A stretch of DNA of 64,000 bases from Ensifer oleiphilus (GCF_013371465.1 NZ_JABWDU010000001.1:186001-250000), one strand, 5' to 3'. Counted from the stretch's first letter, positions 18,488 to 27,195 are shown. The notes: a model not told the origin generated them from the letters alone. Translations and numbers: made by a program.

Positions 18488-18895
18488 TTAGGCGAGCGCT
18501 GCGCGCTCGCTGGCAAAACCCTTCAGCTTGAAGAACAGAAAGTCGGCGACACCGACGATGCCGATGATCACAAGAGCGACGCCGATTGTTGTCAGCGAGT
18601 TGTAGGCGACCGCAAGCAGGGCAAGGCTTGCGACCTGCCACAGGACGTCGCCGGCGATGCTGACCCGGGCGGCGGTCGAGACCGGGCCGCCGTTGCGGGC
18701 GGCGGCGAGATGGAAAATCCCCCAGGCAAACAGCCCGACGCCGAGCAGCTTCATCATCAAGGGTGTGGCGTCCGCGCTGATGAGGGCGGCAAGCGGCGCC
18801 GCGTCGAGGATCAGGATCGCGCCGACCAGGAGCGAAAATGCGCCGTCGGCGAGGAAGGTCTTGTTGAGCAGGCTGCGGTTGGAAAGGGTCAACAT
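18488..18895 (-). CDS. Four-helix integral membrane protein of unknown function
   Basis: The 135-residue protein is strongly hydrophobic with four predicted membrane helices (about 15-35, 45-65, 75-100 and 103-125), including LLVGAILILDAAPLAALI and IGVALVIIGIVGVADFLFF. No known catalytic motif is seen; it resembles small DUF-type membrane proteins common in proteobacteria. The start at 18895 has GGAGCC before it. It faces an XRE regulator across about 195 bases filled with three palindromic sites, so it is probably that regulator's target. Confidence 0.75.
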   Translation of the reverse strand: MLTLSNRSLLNKTFLADGAFSLLVGAILILDAAPLAALISADATPLMMKLLGVGLFAWGIFHLAAARNGGPVSTAARVSIAGDVLWQVASLALLAVAYNSLTTIGVALVIIGIVGVADFLFFKLKGFASERAALA

Positions 18896-18953
18896 GTCAG
18901 GCTCCATCGGTTTGTCGATGGCAGGATGGTGCCGCCTGATGATCATGAAACCA

Positions 18954-19049
18954 ATTACCTCAGGGGTAATGAGCGCCTTACCTCGGGGTAATGCAGATCT
19001 TACGTCGCATAATTGATCCTGTTACCCCGGAGGTAATGGATTTTACCTC
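18954..19049. promoter_or_regulatory. Array of TTACC/GGTAA operators between XRE regulator and membrane gene
   Basis: Three palindromic sites share TTACC-N4/5-GGTAA: 18954-18970 (ATTACCTCAGGGGTAAT), 18978-18992 (TTACCTCGGGGTAAT) and 19022-19037 (TTACCCCGGAGGTAAT). A half site TTACCTC follows at 19043-19049. They fill the divergent promoter region and are likely bound by the XRE protein encoded at 19091. Confidence 0.75.
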
Positions 19050-19090
19050 GCCGCTACGCCAATCTGCCCGCGCAACGGAGATCGGCATCG

Positions 19091-19870
19091 ATGGAATTCG
19101 GCAATCATCTGAAGGAATGGCGCGGGCATCGCCGCATGAGCCAGCTTGACCTGGCGGTTGCTGCCGGTATCTCGACGCGGCACCTTTCCTTTCTCGAAAC
19201 CGGCCGCTCGAGGCCGTCTGAAGGCATGATCCTGCGGTTGGCCTCGGTGCTCGATATCCCGGCACGCGATCAGGGAACGTTGTTTTCGGCCGCCGGCTTC
19301 CGCCCGCGCATGACGACGCGCCCGGCCTCGGGGCTCGATGCCATGCCGCCTGCTGTCGCCAATGCCATCCGGCTGATCCTTGCCCGCCACGATCCCTATC
19401 CGGGCCTCGTGCTCGATCACGAATACACGCTCCTGATCGTCAACCCGGCATTGGCGGCACTCGCCGTCTCCGCCGATGTGCCCTTTAACCCCGGCCAGAA
19501 CTTTCTCGATGCTTTTCTTTCCTCGGAAAACGTCCGCTCCCTGGTCGTCAACTGGGAGGCGGCCGCGGCCGACCTCGTTCAGCGCGTGCGCACCGAGGCC
19601 TGGCTGCAGGGGCCAAGGAGCCGTCTTGGCAAGCGGCTGGAGAAACTCGCGGCCGATCCCGCCGTCAAGCGTGCGGTCGAAAACTATCCGGATACCGACC
19701 GTCTGCCGGTCTTGCCGGTCGAGTTGCGGGTCGGGCCGGTGAACCTCAGCTTCATCACCACGCTCCAGACGTTCGGATCGACGCAGGACGCTCTGGTGGA
19801 AGGCGTGCTGATTGAATCCTTTTTCCCGGCCGATGAGGAAACGAAGAACTTCTTCGAGAGAAAAGGCTGA
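19091..19870 (+). CDS. XRE-family regulator with MmyB-like ligand domain
   Basis: The 259-residue protein has an N-terminal Cro/XRE helix-turn-helix (about 5-60: LKEWRGHRRMSQLDLAVAAG, then ISTRHLSFLETGRSRPS) and a C-terminal MmyB-like domain (about 95-255) containing YPGLVLDHEYTLLIVNPAL, a PAS-like fold seen in regulators that sense small ligands. It is divergent from the four-helix membrane protein, and the shared upstream region contains three matching palindromes, so it probably represses that gene and itself. The ligand is unknown. Confidence 0.88.
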   Translation: MEFGNHLKEWRGHRRMSQLDLAVAAGISTRHLSFLETGRSRPSEGMILRLASVLDIPARDQGTLFSAAGFRPRMTTRPASGLDAMPPAVANAIRLILARHDPYPGLVLDHEYTLLIVNPALAALAVSADVPFNPGQNFLDAFLSSENVRSLVVNWEAAAADLVQRVRTEAWLQGPRSRLGKRLEKLAADPAVKRAVENYPDTDRLPVLPVELRVGPVNLSFITTLQTFGSTQDALVEGVLIESFFPADEETKNFFERKG

Positions 19871-19876
19871 GCGAAC

Positions 19877-20104
19877 CTAGCGCTCGCGCGACAGGTCAAG
19901 CGCAATGGCGCCGCACAGCGCCAGCGCAATCCCCATGTTGTAGCCCCCGATCGCCGCAACAATCCCCAGCCAATTGTCGGTTCCGGCGATCGAGCCCGAC
20001 AGTGCGCCGGCAGCAACCAGCGCCACGGCAATGAGCACGCAGACCGGCGCCGAGCGCAGGCAGCAGCTGGCAATGCCAAGAACGAAGGCGACGATGACGA
20101 TCAT
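19877..20104 (-). CDS. Small two-helix membrane protein
   Basis: The 75-residue product has two or three hydrophobic segments (about 1-20, 22-40 and 44-68) and ends in a basic tail, LDLSRER. No family is recognised; small Gly/Ala-rich membrane proteins of this size are common in rhizobia. It is convergent with the XRE regulator, six bases from its stop. No terminator was found between them. Its hydrophobic pattern and lack of any competing frame support it, but translation is unproven. Confidence 0.5.
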   Translation of the reverse strand: MIVIVAFVLGIASCCLRSAPVCVLIAVALVAAGALSGSIAGTDNWLGIVAAIGGYNMGIALALCGAIALDLSRER

Positions 20105-20280
20105 GAAATTCCGTTTCTGGAAGGATGCCGATCATCCTGCCGCAACGGCGCTAAATTTCGTTTAACCGACGCGGCCAACTCTAGCCATATCCGCCGCAAG
20201 CGCGCCTGGAATGGCAAAAGGTCTGTTGAGCGTGGCGCCAAAGGCTGGCCTTCCGCAGGCGCTGGCGGCAAACTGGCGCA

Positions 20281-21873
20281 ATGAGCTCCATCTTCGACAA
20301 CGATTCTCCGAGCAATCTCGCCGAATACTCGGTTTCCGAGCTTTCCGGCTCGATCAAGCGCACGGTCGAGCAGGCCTTCGATCAGGTCCGCGTGCGCGGC
20401 GAGATCTCGGGGTATCGCGGTCCGCACTCCTCGGGGCACGCCTATTTCGCGCTCAAGGACGACCGGGCGCGCATCGATGCGGTGATCTGGAAGGGTACGT
20501 TCTCGCGCCTGCGCTTCCGGCCGGAAGAGGGCATGGAAGTCATTGCCACCGGCAAGGTCACGACCTTCCCCGGTTCGTCCAAATACCAGATCGTCATCGA
20601 GACGCTGGAGCCGGCCGGTGCCGGCGCGCTGATGGCACTGCTAGAAGAGCGCAAGCGCAAGCTTGGCGCCGAAGGCCTGTTCGATGCAGCGCGAAAGCGG
20701 CCGCTGCCCTATATGCCCAGGGTGATCGGCGTGGTCACCTCGCCGACCGGCGCCGTCATCCGCGACATTCTCCACCGCATCGCCGATCGCTTCCCTGTTC
20801 ACGTGGTCGTGTGGCCCGTCAGGGTTCAGGGCGATGGATCTGGAGACGAAGTGGCGGCGGCCATTCGCGGCTTCAACGAATGCGAACCGGGCGGGCCGAT
20901 CGCCCGGCCCGATGTCCTGATCGTCGCGCGCGGCGGCGGCAGCCTTGAAGACCTATGGGGTTTCAACGACGAGGCGGTGGTGCGCGCCGCTGCCGCTTCC
21001 CAGATCCCACTGATCTCGGCCGTCGGCCATGAGACCGACTGGACGCTGATCGACTATGCCGCCGACCAGCGGGCGCCGACCCCGACAGGGGCGGCGGAAA
21101 TGGCTGTTCCGGTCAAGGCCGATCTGGAGGCGGAGATTTCCGGCCTGTCGGCGCGTTTGCAGTCCGGCATGGTCAGGCAGATGGAAAACCGTCGCCAGGC
21201 GGTTCGATCGCTTGCCCGCGCGCTGCCGTCGCTCGACCAGTTGCTGGCGCTGCCGCGCCGCCGCTTCGACGAAGCCGCGCTCGGTCTCGGGCGAGGCCTG
21301 ATGATGAACACCGTGAACAAGCGCCGGCTGTTCGAGCGCGCTTCCGCCGAACTGCGACCGGATCTGCTCAAGGCAAGGCTCGGCGATCGCCGGCAGCGGA
21401 TCAACGATGCGATGAGCCGTGCGGACCGGGTCGTCGAACGGCAGGTCCACCGGGGACAGTCGCGGGTATCGGCGGCGGATGCCTCGCTGCGTGGACTGCC
21501 ATCGCGCCTGCTCGCCCAGGTCCACCGTTCGACCGATCGTGTCGCCGGTCTCGCCGCCCGCTGCGACGCGGCTATCCGCACGGATATCCGCCGGCTAACG
21601 GGTGTCATCGCCGCGCAGGACCGTATCCTGCAATCGCTGTCCTATCGCAACGTGCTGCAACGCGGCTTCGCTCTGGTGCGCGACGGTGAGGGTGGTCCGG
21701 TCCGCCAGGCTGCTTCCGTTGCGCCGGGAATGGCGCTGTCGCTGGAATTTGCCGACGGCAGCGTTTCGGCTGTTGCCGGCGAAGGTGGGGAGCCGCCGGC
21801 GCAGGCGGCGATCAGGAAGAAGCAGCCGAAATCAGGTGGCGGCGATCCGTCCAAGCAGGGCAGCCTGTTCTAG
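20281..21873 (+). CDS. xseA: Exodeoxyribonuclease VII large subunit
   Basis: The 530-residue protein has an N-terminal OB-fold (about 20-115, with [25 protein letters not shown]), the catalytic domain with [57 protein letters not shown] and a long helical C-terminal region. With XseB it degrades single-stranded DNA in repair and recombination. It is longer than the E. coli protein by about 75 residues, mostly in the helical region and a Gly/Lys/Gln-rich tail, a common form in alphaproteobacteria. No clear ribosome site precedes the ATG. A mosaic repeat begins two bases after the stop. Confidence 0.96.
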   Translation: MSSIFDNDSPSNLAEYSVSELSGSIKRTVEQAFDQVRVRGEISGYRGPHSSGHAYFALKDDRARIDAVIWKGTFSRLRFRPEEGMEVIATGKVTTFPGSSKYQIVIETLEPAGAGALMALLEERKRKLGAEGLFDAARKRPLPYMPRVIGVVTSPTGAVIRDILHRIADRFPVHVVVWPVRVQGDGSGDEVAAAIRGFNECEPGGPIARPDVLIVARGGGSLEDLWGFNDEAVVRAAAASQIPLISAVGHETDWTLIDYAADQRAPTPTGAAEMAVPVKADLEAEISGLSARLQSGMVRQMENRRQAVRSLARALPSLDQLLALPRRRFDEAALGLGRGLMMNTVNKRRLFERASAELRPDLLKARLGDRRQRINDAMSRADRVVERQVHRGQSRVSAADASLRGLPSRLLAQVHRSTDRVAGLAARCDAAIRTDIRRLTGVIAAQDRILQSLSYRNVLQRGFALVRDGEGGPVRQAASVAPGMALSLEFADGSVSAVAGEGGEPPAQAAIRKKQPKSGGGDPSKQGSLF

Positions 21874-21874
21874 A

Positions 21875-21998
21875 GCATGTCGCGCAAAAGCGTGCAGCGA
21901 TTTTGCGATAGCGACATGCGTGAAAACAAGAACTTAAAGCGCGCCAAGCCAATCTGGAAGATCGCGATGCGCTTCAACGCTTTCCCGTAAAAGCGTTC
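21875..21998. repeat. Rhizobial mosaic palindromic intergenic repeat (copy 2)
   Basis: The outer arms are GCATGTCG (21875-21882) and CGACATGC (21912-21919); the inner arms are CGCAAAA (21883-21889) and TTTTGCG (21901-21907) around GCGTGCAGCGA. A further hairpin, AACGCTTT with AAAGCGTT, lies at 21977-21998. The order and loop match copy 1 at 10981 with changed but still paired arms. The rest of the 320-base gap up to 22193 shows no gene I can support. Confidence 0.75.
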
Positions 21999-22193
21999 AG
22001 TGGCTTTGCGATACCGGAGCCCAATGTGCCAAGCGAGCTTTGACTGGGATTGCGGCGTTCAACACCTTTCGTCGCGCAACGGGACAGAAGTGGGCCGAAT
22101 GATTCCGGCAACAATACGCCTGCCGTTCATCTGGTTGTGACGTAGGTAGCATAACGCCGGCGTTCACAGCACTCTGCGGGATGGAAGCCAAAC

Positions 22194-22778
22194 ATGGTCG
22201 AACGAGCCAAGATCATTTTCATTCACGGCGCCTCCAGCAGCGGAAAATCCACGCTGGCGCGTGCGGTCCAGGCACGGCTGGGCGAACCGTTCTGGCATGT
22301 CTCGATCGATCACCTTCGTGACTCAGGCATGGTGCCAATGGAACGGTTCCGGCGCGGTGACTTCAGTTGGAAGGAATATCGCGCCCGCTTCTTCGATGGC
22401 TTCCACCGCTCGCTGGTCGCCTACGCTTCGGCCGGCAACAGTCTTCTGCTGGAGCACATTCTCGAGGAGCCCGGCTGGGTGTCTGACCTGGCGTTGATGC
22501 TCGAGCCTTTTGATGTCTTCTTCGTCGGGCTTCATTGCGAGCTCGATGAACTCGTCCGGCGAGAAACGCTGCGCGCGGACCGGCCGCTCGGCAGCGCCGC
22601 AGATGACTTTCATCGGGTCCACGAGGGGCAGCGCTATGACCTTGAGCTTCGTTCGGGACAGGCTGTTGAAGATAACGCCGCGCAGCTGATTTCCGCCTGG
22701 GCGGCGCGCCGCTCGCCATCCGTCTTCGAGGGCCTTGCGCGGGAAGCGGTGGCGACGCGCGCCGATCAACCTCGCTAG
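22194..22778 (+). CDS. Chloramphenicol phosphotransferase-like P-loop kinase
   Basis: The 194-residue protein starts with a Walker A motif, GASSSGKST at 12-20, and continues with SIDHLRDSGM and LLLEHILEEPGW, in the pattern of the chloramphenicol phosphotransferase-like (CPT) family. The family contains antibiotic 3'-phosphotransferases but most members have unknown small-molecule substrates, so resistance should not be assumed. It is monocistronic, between xseA and an NQO-like gene, and has no strong ribosome site. The kinase fold is confident; the substrate is not known. Confidence 0.8.
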   Translation: MVERAKIIFIHGASSSGKSTLARAVQARLGEPFWHVSIDHLRDSGMVPMERFRRGDFSWKEYRARFFDGFHRSLVAYASAGNSLLLEHILEEPGWVSDLALMLEPFDVFFVGLHCELDELVRRETLRADRPLGSAADDFHRVHEGQRYDLELRSGQAVEDNAAQLISAWAARRSPSVFEGLAREAVATRADQPR

Positions 22779-22965
22779 CTGCACGGGGTTTGCCTGATCC
22801 CGCATACGCGCGAAACACAGTTGCGCTGCCGAGGTCGACTTCGCGGTCCTGGAGCACCATCGTTCTTGGCAAGCGGAGCGAATATGGTTGCAACAAACTG
22901 ATTTTTCACAGCATTTGTCGGGCAGATCGTTTTTACGTCCAATCCTAATCCGCAGGGAACAATGG

Positions 22966-23556
22966 ATGCGCATTCTGCTCGTGCTTGCCCACCCGCTTGA
23001 AGACAGCTTTGCCGCAAGCGTCGCCCGCGAAGCGCATGAGGCGCTTGTCGCCGGCGGCCATTCCGTCGATCTGCTCGACCTTTATCGGGAGGATTTCGAT
23101 CCGAGGCTGAGCAAGGTGGAGCGTGGCAGCTACTTCAGCGACCACTACGACTCCAGCCTGACGGAAGGGATGATCGCGCGGCTGCAGGCAGCCGATGGGA
23201 TCGTTCTGGTCTTTCCGCAATGGTGGTTCAATTTCCCGGCGATCCTGAAGGGCTTCTTCGATCGCGTCTTCGTGCCGGGCGTCGCCTTCGACAATGATCC
23301 GGCAGGCGGCCGCATCATCCCGCGGCTGAAGAACATCAAGCTGTTCTGGGCGCTGACGACGACGGGATCGCCCTGGTGGGTGGTGCATCTCTATATGGGT
23401 AATCCCGTGCGCCGGCTGTTGAAACGCGGCATTGCCGCCTTCTGCGCCAAGGGCCTCGATTTCCGTATGCTCAGCCTGCACGACATGGACCGGGCAACCG
23501 ACGAGAAGCGCAAGGCGCATCTGGCGCGCGTGCGCCGGCTGGCAGCAAGGGTCTGA
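22966..23556 (+). CDS. NAD(P)H quinone oxidoreductase-like flavoprotein
   Basis: The 196-residue protein is a flavodoxin-like fold of the NQO/KefF/MdaB type: RILLVLAHPLEDSFAASVA at the start, then VLVFPQWWFNFPAILKGFFDRVF (substrate and FMN/FAD-site segment) and a central ALTTTGSPWWV. It probably reduces quinones or nitro compounds in two-electron steps, protecting against redox cycling. An ATG at 22888 is possible but the family starts at MRILLVLAHP, and GCAGGGAAC lies before 22966. It is convergent with a MarR gene. Confidence 0.86.
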   Translation: MRILLVLAHPLEDSFAASVAREAHEALVAGGHSVDLLDLYREDFDPRLSKVERGSYFSDHYDSSLTEGMIARLQAADGIVLVFPQWWFNFPAILKGFFDRVFVPGVAFDNDPAGGRIIPRLKNIKLFWALTTTGSPWWVVHLYMGNPVRRLLKRGIAAFCAKGLDFRMLSLHDMDRATDEKRKAHLARVRRLAARV

Positions 23557-23589
23557 GCCGGCCTGTCCGCCCGGCCTATTCGCCCGTTC

Positions 23590-24072
23590 CTATTCGAAAG
23601 CCGCGAGATACTTGCGCAACAGCGCGTCGAGGTTCGCCCGCTCCTCGGGCGACAGCTCGGAAACGACCCGGTGCTGGTTGGCCACATGGGCGGTCGCGGC
23701 GTCGTCGACGCGTTTCAGACCCTCGTCGGTCAAGGCGATGATCACGCCGCGCCGGTCATCTGGATTGTCGAGCCGCTCCACCAGTCCCGCTTTCTCCAGT
23801 TGGTCGATACGATTGGTCATCGTGCCGGAGCTGACCATCGTGGTCGCCAAAAGGTCGCCGGGGGAAAGCCGGTAAGGTGGACCGGAGCGGCGCAGCGTTG
23901 CGAGCACGTCGAAGCTCGATGAGGAAAGGCCGCGTTCGGCAAATGTCTTCTCGATCTCCCGGCCGATATGGGTCGACAATCGTCCGAGGCGGCCGAGAAG
24001 CCCCATGGCCGACACGTCGAGGTCAGGCCGTTCCCGGTGCCATTGCGCCAATATCCTGTCGACACGATCCAT
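23590..24072 (-). CDS. MarR-family transcriptional regulator
   Basis: The 160-residue protein has a MarR winged helix (about 40-130: SSSSFDVLATLRRSG, LLATTMVSSGTMTNRIDQLEKAGLVERL, then DRRGVIIALTDEG) with dimerisation helices at both ends. The start at 24072 is preceded by GGAGG seven bases away; the ATG at 24093 lacks a site. It is divergent from an EamA transporter, and the shared region carries three copies of a TATCTTGA-type repeat. It probably represses the transporter and itself, released by an unknown ligand. Confidence 0.9.
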   Translation of the reverse strand: MDRVDRILAQWHRERPDLDVSAMGLLGRLGRLSTHIGREIEKTFAERGLSSSSFDVLATLRRSGPPYRLSPGDLLATTMVSSGTMTNRIDQLEKAGLVERLDNPDDRRGVIIALTDEGLKRVDDAATAHVANQHRVVSELSPEERANLDALLRKYLAAFE

Positions 24073-24108
24073 AACCAAGCCTCCGCCCTTCATGGCGCAG
24101 ATATAGAG

Positions 24109-24177
24109 TATCTTGACGTAGAGAGAAACTCTGTTATCGTCAATTTATCTTGATGTAGAGATTCTTGAGGTAAAGAT
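24109..24177. promoter_or_regulatory. Repeated MarR-type operator before the EamA transporter
   Basis: TATCTTGACGTAGAGA (24109-24124) and TATCTTGATGTAGAGA (24146-24161) differ by one base, and a third, diverged copy TTCTTGAGGTAAAGAT lies at 24162-24177 directly before the ATG at 24178. A candidate -35 TTGACG (24113-24118) falls inside the first copy, with a weak -10 TATCGT at 24135-24140. ATCTTGA half sites are common in MarR operators. Confidence 0.68.
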
Positions 24178-25056
24178 ATGATCGCGACCCGCAACCTCGA
24201 CCTCGCCTTGACCGCGATCGCACCTGCGGTCTGGGGCAGCACCTATCTTGTTACGACCGAGTTTCTGCCGGCTGGCTATCCGCTGACGGTTGCGATGCTG
24301 CGGGCGCTGCCGGCCGGACTGTTGCTTCTGCTCATCGTTCGCAAGCTGCCCTCAGGCATCTGGTGGCCGCGCACGTTCCTGCTCGGAGCGCTCAATTTCT
24401 CGTTCTTCTGGGCGATGCTGTTCGTATCCGCTTACCGGTTGCCCGGCGGTGTCGCCGCCACCGTCGGCGCGATCCAGCCGCTGATCGTCATTCTCCTGTC
24501 ACGCGTCTTTCTCGGCTCGCCCATTCGTGCGCTGAGCATCGTCGCCGGTCTTGCCGGCATTGTCGGTGTCGGCCTTCTGGTACTGACCCCCGGTGCGGCG
24601 CTCGATCCGCTTGGCGTCCTCGCCGGTCTCGCGGGCGCCGTGTCCATGGCCTTCGGTACGGTTCTGAGCCGCCACTGGGCGCCGCCGGTGCCGCCCTTGA
24701 CCTTCACCGCCTGGCAGCTTGCCGCCGGCGGTGTGCTGCTGGTGCCGGTCGCGCTGTTCTTCGAGCCGGCCTTGCCGGGTCTGACGGCGGAAAATGTCAC
24801 CGGTCTTGCCTATCTCGGGCTTGTTGGCGCCGCCTTCACCTACCTGCTCTGGTTCCGAGGGCTGTCGCGCCTCGAGCCTTCGGCCGTCGCACCGCTCGGC
24901 TTCCTCAGTCCTGTTGTCGCGATCCTGCTCGGTTGGGGCGTTCTTGACGAGCGTCTGACGCCGGTCCAGGCGCTCGGTATTCTGGTTGTGCTCGTCAGCG
25001 TCTGGCTGAGCCAGCGGGCGCAACTGGCGCCTCGGGTTCGGCCTGCCCGTGCATGA
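24178..25056 (+). CDS. EamA/DMT-family transporter
   Basis: The 292-residue protein has ten membrane helices in two EamA repeats, with the typical openings IAPAVWGSTYLVTTEFLPAG and, in the second half, VPPLTFTAWQLAAGGVLL. RhaT/EamA-type carriers export amino acids, metabolites or drugs across the inner membrane; the substrate cannot be read. A ribosome site is barely visible (GAGGTAAAG), overlapping the third operator copy. It is divergent from its probable MarR regulator. A GC-rich inverted repeat at 25063-25085 may end the transcript. Confidence 0.88.
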   Translation: MIATRNLDLALTAIAPAVWGSTYLVTTEFLPAGYPLTVAMLRALPAGLLLLLIVRKLPSGIWWPRTFLLGALNFSFFWAMLFVSAYRLPGGVAATVGAIQPLIVILLSRVFLGSPIRALSIVAGLAGIVGVGLLVLTPGAALDPLGVLAGLAGAVSMAFGTVLSRHWAPPVPPLTFTAWQLAAGGVLLVPVALFFEPALPGLTAENVTGLAYLGLVGAAFTYLLWFRGLSRLEPSAVAPLGFLSPVVAILLGWGVLDERLTPVQALGILVVLVSVWLSQRAQLAPRVRPARA

Positions 25057-25150
25057 AAGGCCGAGCCTGCCGCGGGGCGGGCTCGCTCGAAATGTTTGAG
25101 AAACGTGCTTCCGCCGCGCAGAATGGGCGCTTCAGCAAACTGTGGCTGAC

Positions 25151-25945
25151 CTATTGCCTTCGCGTGCCGGCCGCCGCCTTCGCCGCGGCGGCCGTCAGGC
25201 CGTGTGCGATCGGCGTGCGGATATCGGCCGCGGCCATGGCCTCAAGCCCGGCGGCAGTCGTACCGGCGTAGTCGAGGAACGTTTGTACGATTTCGGCGGG
25301 CGTCTGCTCGCTGCCAGCCATCAGCGCGCTGCCGCCAAGGAAAAGCTGGCGCACGGCGCGCTCGGCAATGCCATGCTCTATGCCTTTCGTCACGGCGTCG
25401 GAGATCATGGCATCGGCAAAGGCGGCGAGAAAGGCCGGGCCTGAGCCGGTCAGCGCCGTAAAGTAGTCGAGCTCCGCTTCCGTCGTGATCCTCCGCGCTT
25501 GACCGGATGCATTGAAGAACCGATCGGCAAATGCGCAATCCGCATCCGTCACATCGGGGCTGGCAAGCCAAGGCGTGAAGGAGAGCCGCTTTTCGGCGGC
25601 AGCGTTCGGCATTGCCCGGATGATGCGGCGAGCCTTGAAACGGGTGGCAAGGTCGTCAAGCGAAACCATCGCCATCACCGAGATGACCAGTTTGCCGGAG
25701 AGGTCGAGCGCGATGGCGTCAAGATCCTGCGGGCGCACGGACAGCACTACCACATCTGCATTGGCGGCAAGCTCAGCATTGCTGTTCGTCTGGCGGACAT
25801 GCGGCCAGGGCTCGAAGCCCGCCACAGCGCCGCTGCGCGAGGAGACGGTCAGCGCCTCCTCGACAATCAGGCCATCGGCAAGGGCGGGCAGCAACAGGGC
25901 CTTGCCCAGCCAGCCGCCACCACCGATGACGCCAACTCGCGTCAA
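25151..25945 (-). CDS. Pyrroline-5-carboxylate reductase-like protein
   Basis: The frame has no ATG at the right place; a TTG at 25945, sharing TTGA with the stop of the upstream aminopeptidase gene, gives 264 residues (a GTG at 25951 would add two). The N-terminal Rossmann domain begins RVGVIGGGGWLG, where P5CR normally has GxGNMG. The C-terminal dimerisation domain is typical: TALTGSGPAFLAAFADAMISDAV and ELAERAVRQLFLGG-like text. P5CR makes proline from pyrroline-5-carboxylate; the altered loop suggests a paralogue whose cofactor or substrate may differ. It is translationally coupled to the M29 aminopeptidase, a plausible source of free amino acids. Confidence 0.78.
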   Translation of the reverse strand: MTRVGVIGGGGWLGKALLLPALADGLIVEEALTVSSRSGAVAGFEPWPHVRQTNSNAELAANADVVVLSVRPQDLDAIALDLSGKLVISVMAMVSLDDLATRFKARRIIRAMPNAAAEKRLSFTPWLASPDVTDADCAFADRFFNASGQARRITTEAELDYFTALTGSGPAFLAAFADAMISDAVTKGIEHGIAERAVRQLFLGGSALMAGSEQTPAEIVQTFLDYAGTTAAGLEAMAAADIRTPIAHGLTAAAAKAAAGTRRQ

Positions 25946-27195
25946 GCCCACTCGCCCTGACGCATGACCGGCACGCGGCTGCCGTCGGCGCGCACACCGT
26001 CGATATCGACCTGGCCGGAGCCGATCATCCAGTCGATGTGGATCAGGCTCGAATTGCCGCCCTGGGCGCGGATCTGCTCCGGGGTCAGGCTGGTATCGTC
26101 GACGAAGCAACCGGAATAGCATTGTCCGAGCGCGATGTGGCACGAGGCATTTTCGTCGAAGAGCGTGTTGTAGAACAGGATGCCGCTTGCCGAGATCGGC
26201 GAGGAATGCGGCACCAGCGCCACTTCGCCGAGCCGGCGCGCGCCTTCGTCGGTATCGAGCACCTTGTTCAGCACTTCCTCGCCGCGGGAGGCCTTCGCCT
26301 CTACGATGCGCCCGTCTTCGAAGCGGACCTGGATGTCGTCGATCAGCGTGCCCTGGTGCGACAACGGCTTGGTCGAGGAGACATACCCCTCGACACGCAG
26401 CGCATGCGGCGTCGTGAACACCTCTTCGGTCGGGATGTTCGGGTTGCAGATGATGCCGTTTTTCGCTTCCGACGCGCCGCCGCACCACAGATGACCGTCG
26501 GCCAGGCCGACGACGAGATCGGTGCCGGGGCCGGTGAAGTGCAGCGAGGCGAAGCGTTCGCCGTTGAGCCACGCCGAGCGGCGCGCCAGGTTGGCGTTGT
26601 GCGCGTTCCAGGCGGCGACCGGATCGTCGAGATCGACGCGCGACGCCGCGAAGATGGCGTTCGCCAGCTTTTCCACCGCGATCGGCTCCGGATCGTTCGG
26701 GAACACCAGCCGCGCCCAGGACGGGTTGGGATAGGAAACGATGTTCCAGTTGATGTCGAAGTTCGAGATCTTTTCCAGCGCCGGCTTGTAGGCGATGGAG
26801 TTGGCCTTGTTGGCGCGCGCGACCTTGCTCGGATCCTGGGCCGACAGCATCATCGGGTTGTCGCCGGAAATGGCAAGGCGCGCCGCGCCGCCGGCAAAGG
26901 CCTTGGCCATGCCTTCATACAGCCAGTCGCTCGCCCGGTCGAAGCTTTCGTCCGGCGCATGTTCATAACGCGCCAGCGTCGTTTCCTCGTCGGAATAGAA
27001 GGTCGTCACCAGACCGGCACCGGCCTTGTAGGCGTGCTTGGTGATATCGCGTACCAGCGGCATGGCGGCGATCGGCGCCGTCATCACCAGGTCCTGGCCC
27101 TTCTGCAGCTGCAGGCCGACCTTGATGGCGACTTCCGCGAGCTTGTCGAGTTTGACCGGGTCGATCGGGGTGGGGGTGTTGGCGGGATAGGTCAT
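25942..27195 (-). CDS. M29-family aminopeptidase
   Basis: The 417-residue protein matches the thermophilic aminopeptidase family M29 (AmpS/AmpT): an N-terminal domain (YPANTPTPIDPVKLDKLAEVAIKVGL at the start) and a C-terminal metal-binding domain with SGDNPMML, ICNPNIPTEEVFTTPH and RIVEAKASRGEEVL, LGEVALVPHSSPIS and HIALGQCYSGC. These are cytoplasmic dimeric zinc or cobalt peptidases that remove N-terminal residues from peptides. It is the first gene of a two-gene unit with the P5CR-like reductase, which starts within its stop codon. Confidence 0.92.
   Translation of the reverse strand: MTYPANTPTPIDPVKLDKLAEVAIKVGLQLQKGQDLVMTAPIAAMPLVRDITKHAYKAGAGLVTTFYSDEETTLARYEHAPDESFDRASDWLYEGMAKAFAGGAARLAISGDNPMMLSAQDPSKVARANKANSIAYKPALEKISNFDINWNIVSYPNPSWARLVFPNDPEPIAVEKLANAIFAASRVDLDDPVAAWNAHNANLARRSAWLNGERFASLHFTGPGTDLVVGLADGHLWCGGASEAKNGIICNPNIPTEEVFTTPHALRVEGYVSSTKPLSHQGTLIDDIQVRFEDGRIVEAKASRGEEVLNKVLDTDEGARRLGEVALVPHSSPISASGILFYNTLFDENASCHIALGQCYSGCFVDDTSLTPEQIRAQGGNSSLIHIDWMIGSGQVDIDGVRADGSRVPVMRQGEWA

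Noticed and set aside
21997-22191. A 64-codon minus frame after xseA
   Set aside because: No ribosome site, odd composition, and part of it lies in the repeat region.
22194-22778. Chloramphenicol resistance gene
   Set aside because: The sequence supports only the CPT-like kinase fold; most family members are not resistance enzymes, so no resistance claim is made.
25946-26572. N-terminal extension of the P5CR-like gene into the aminopeptidase gene
   Set aside because: The extension is out of frame with, and inside, the M29 gene and is not related to P5CR; the TTG at 25945 gives the family start.
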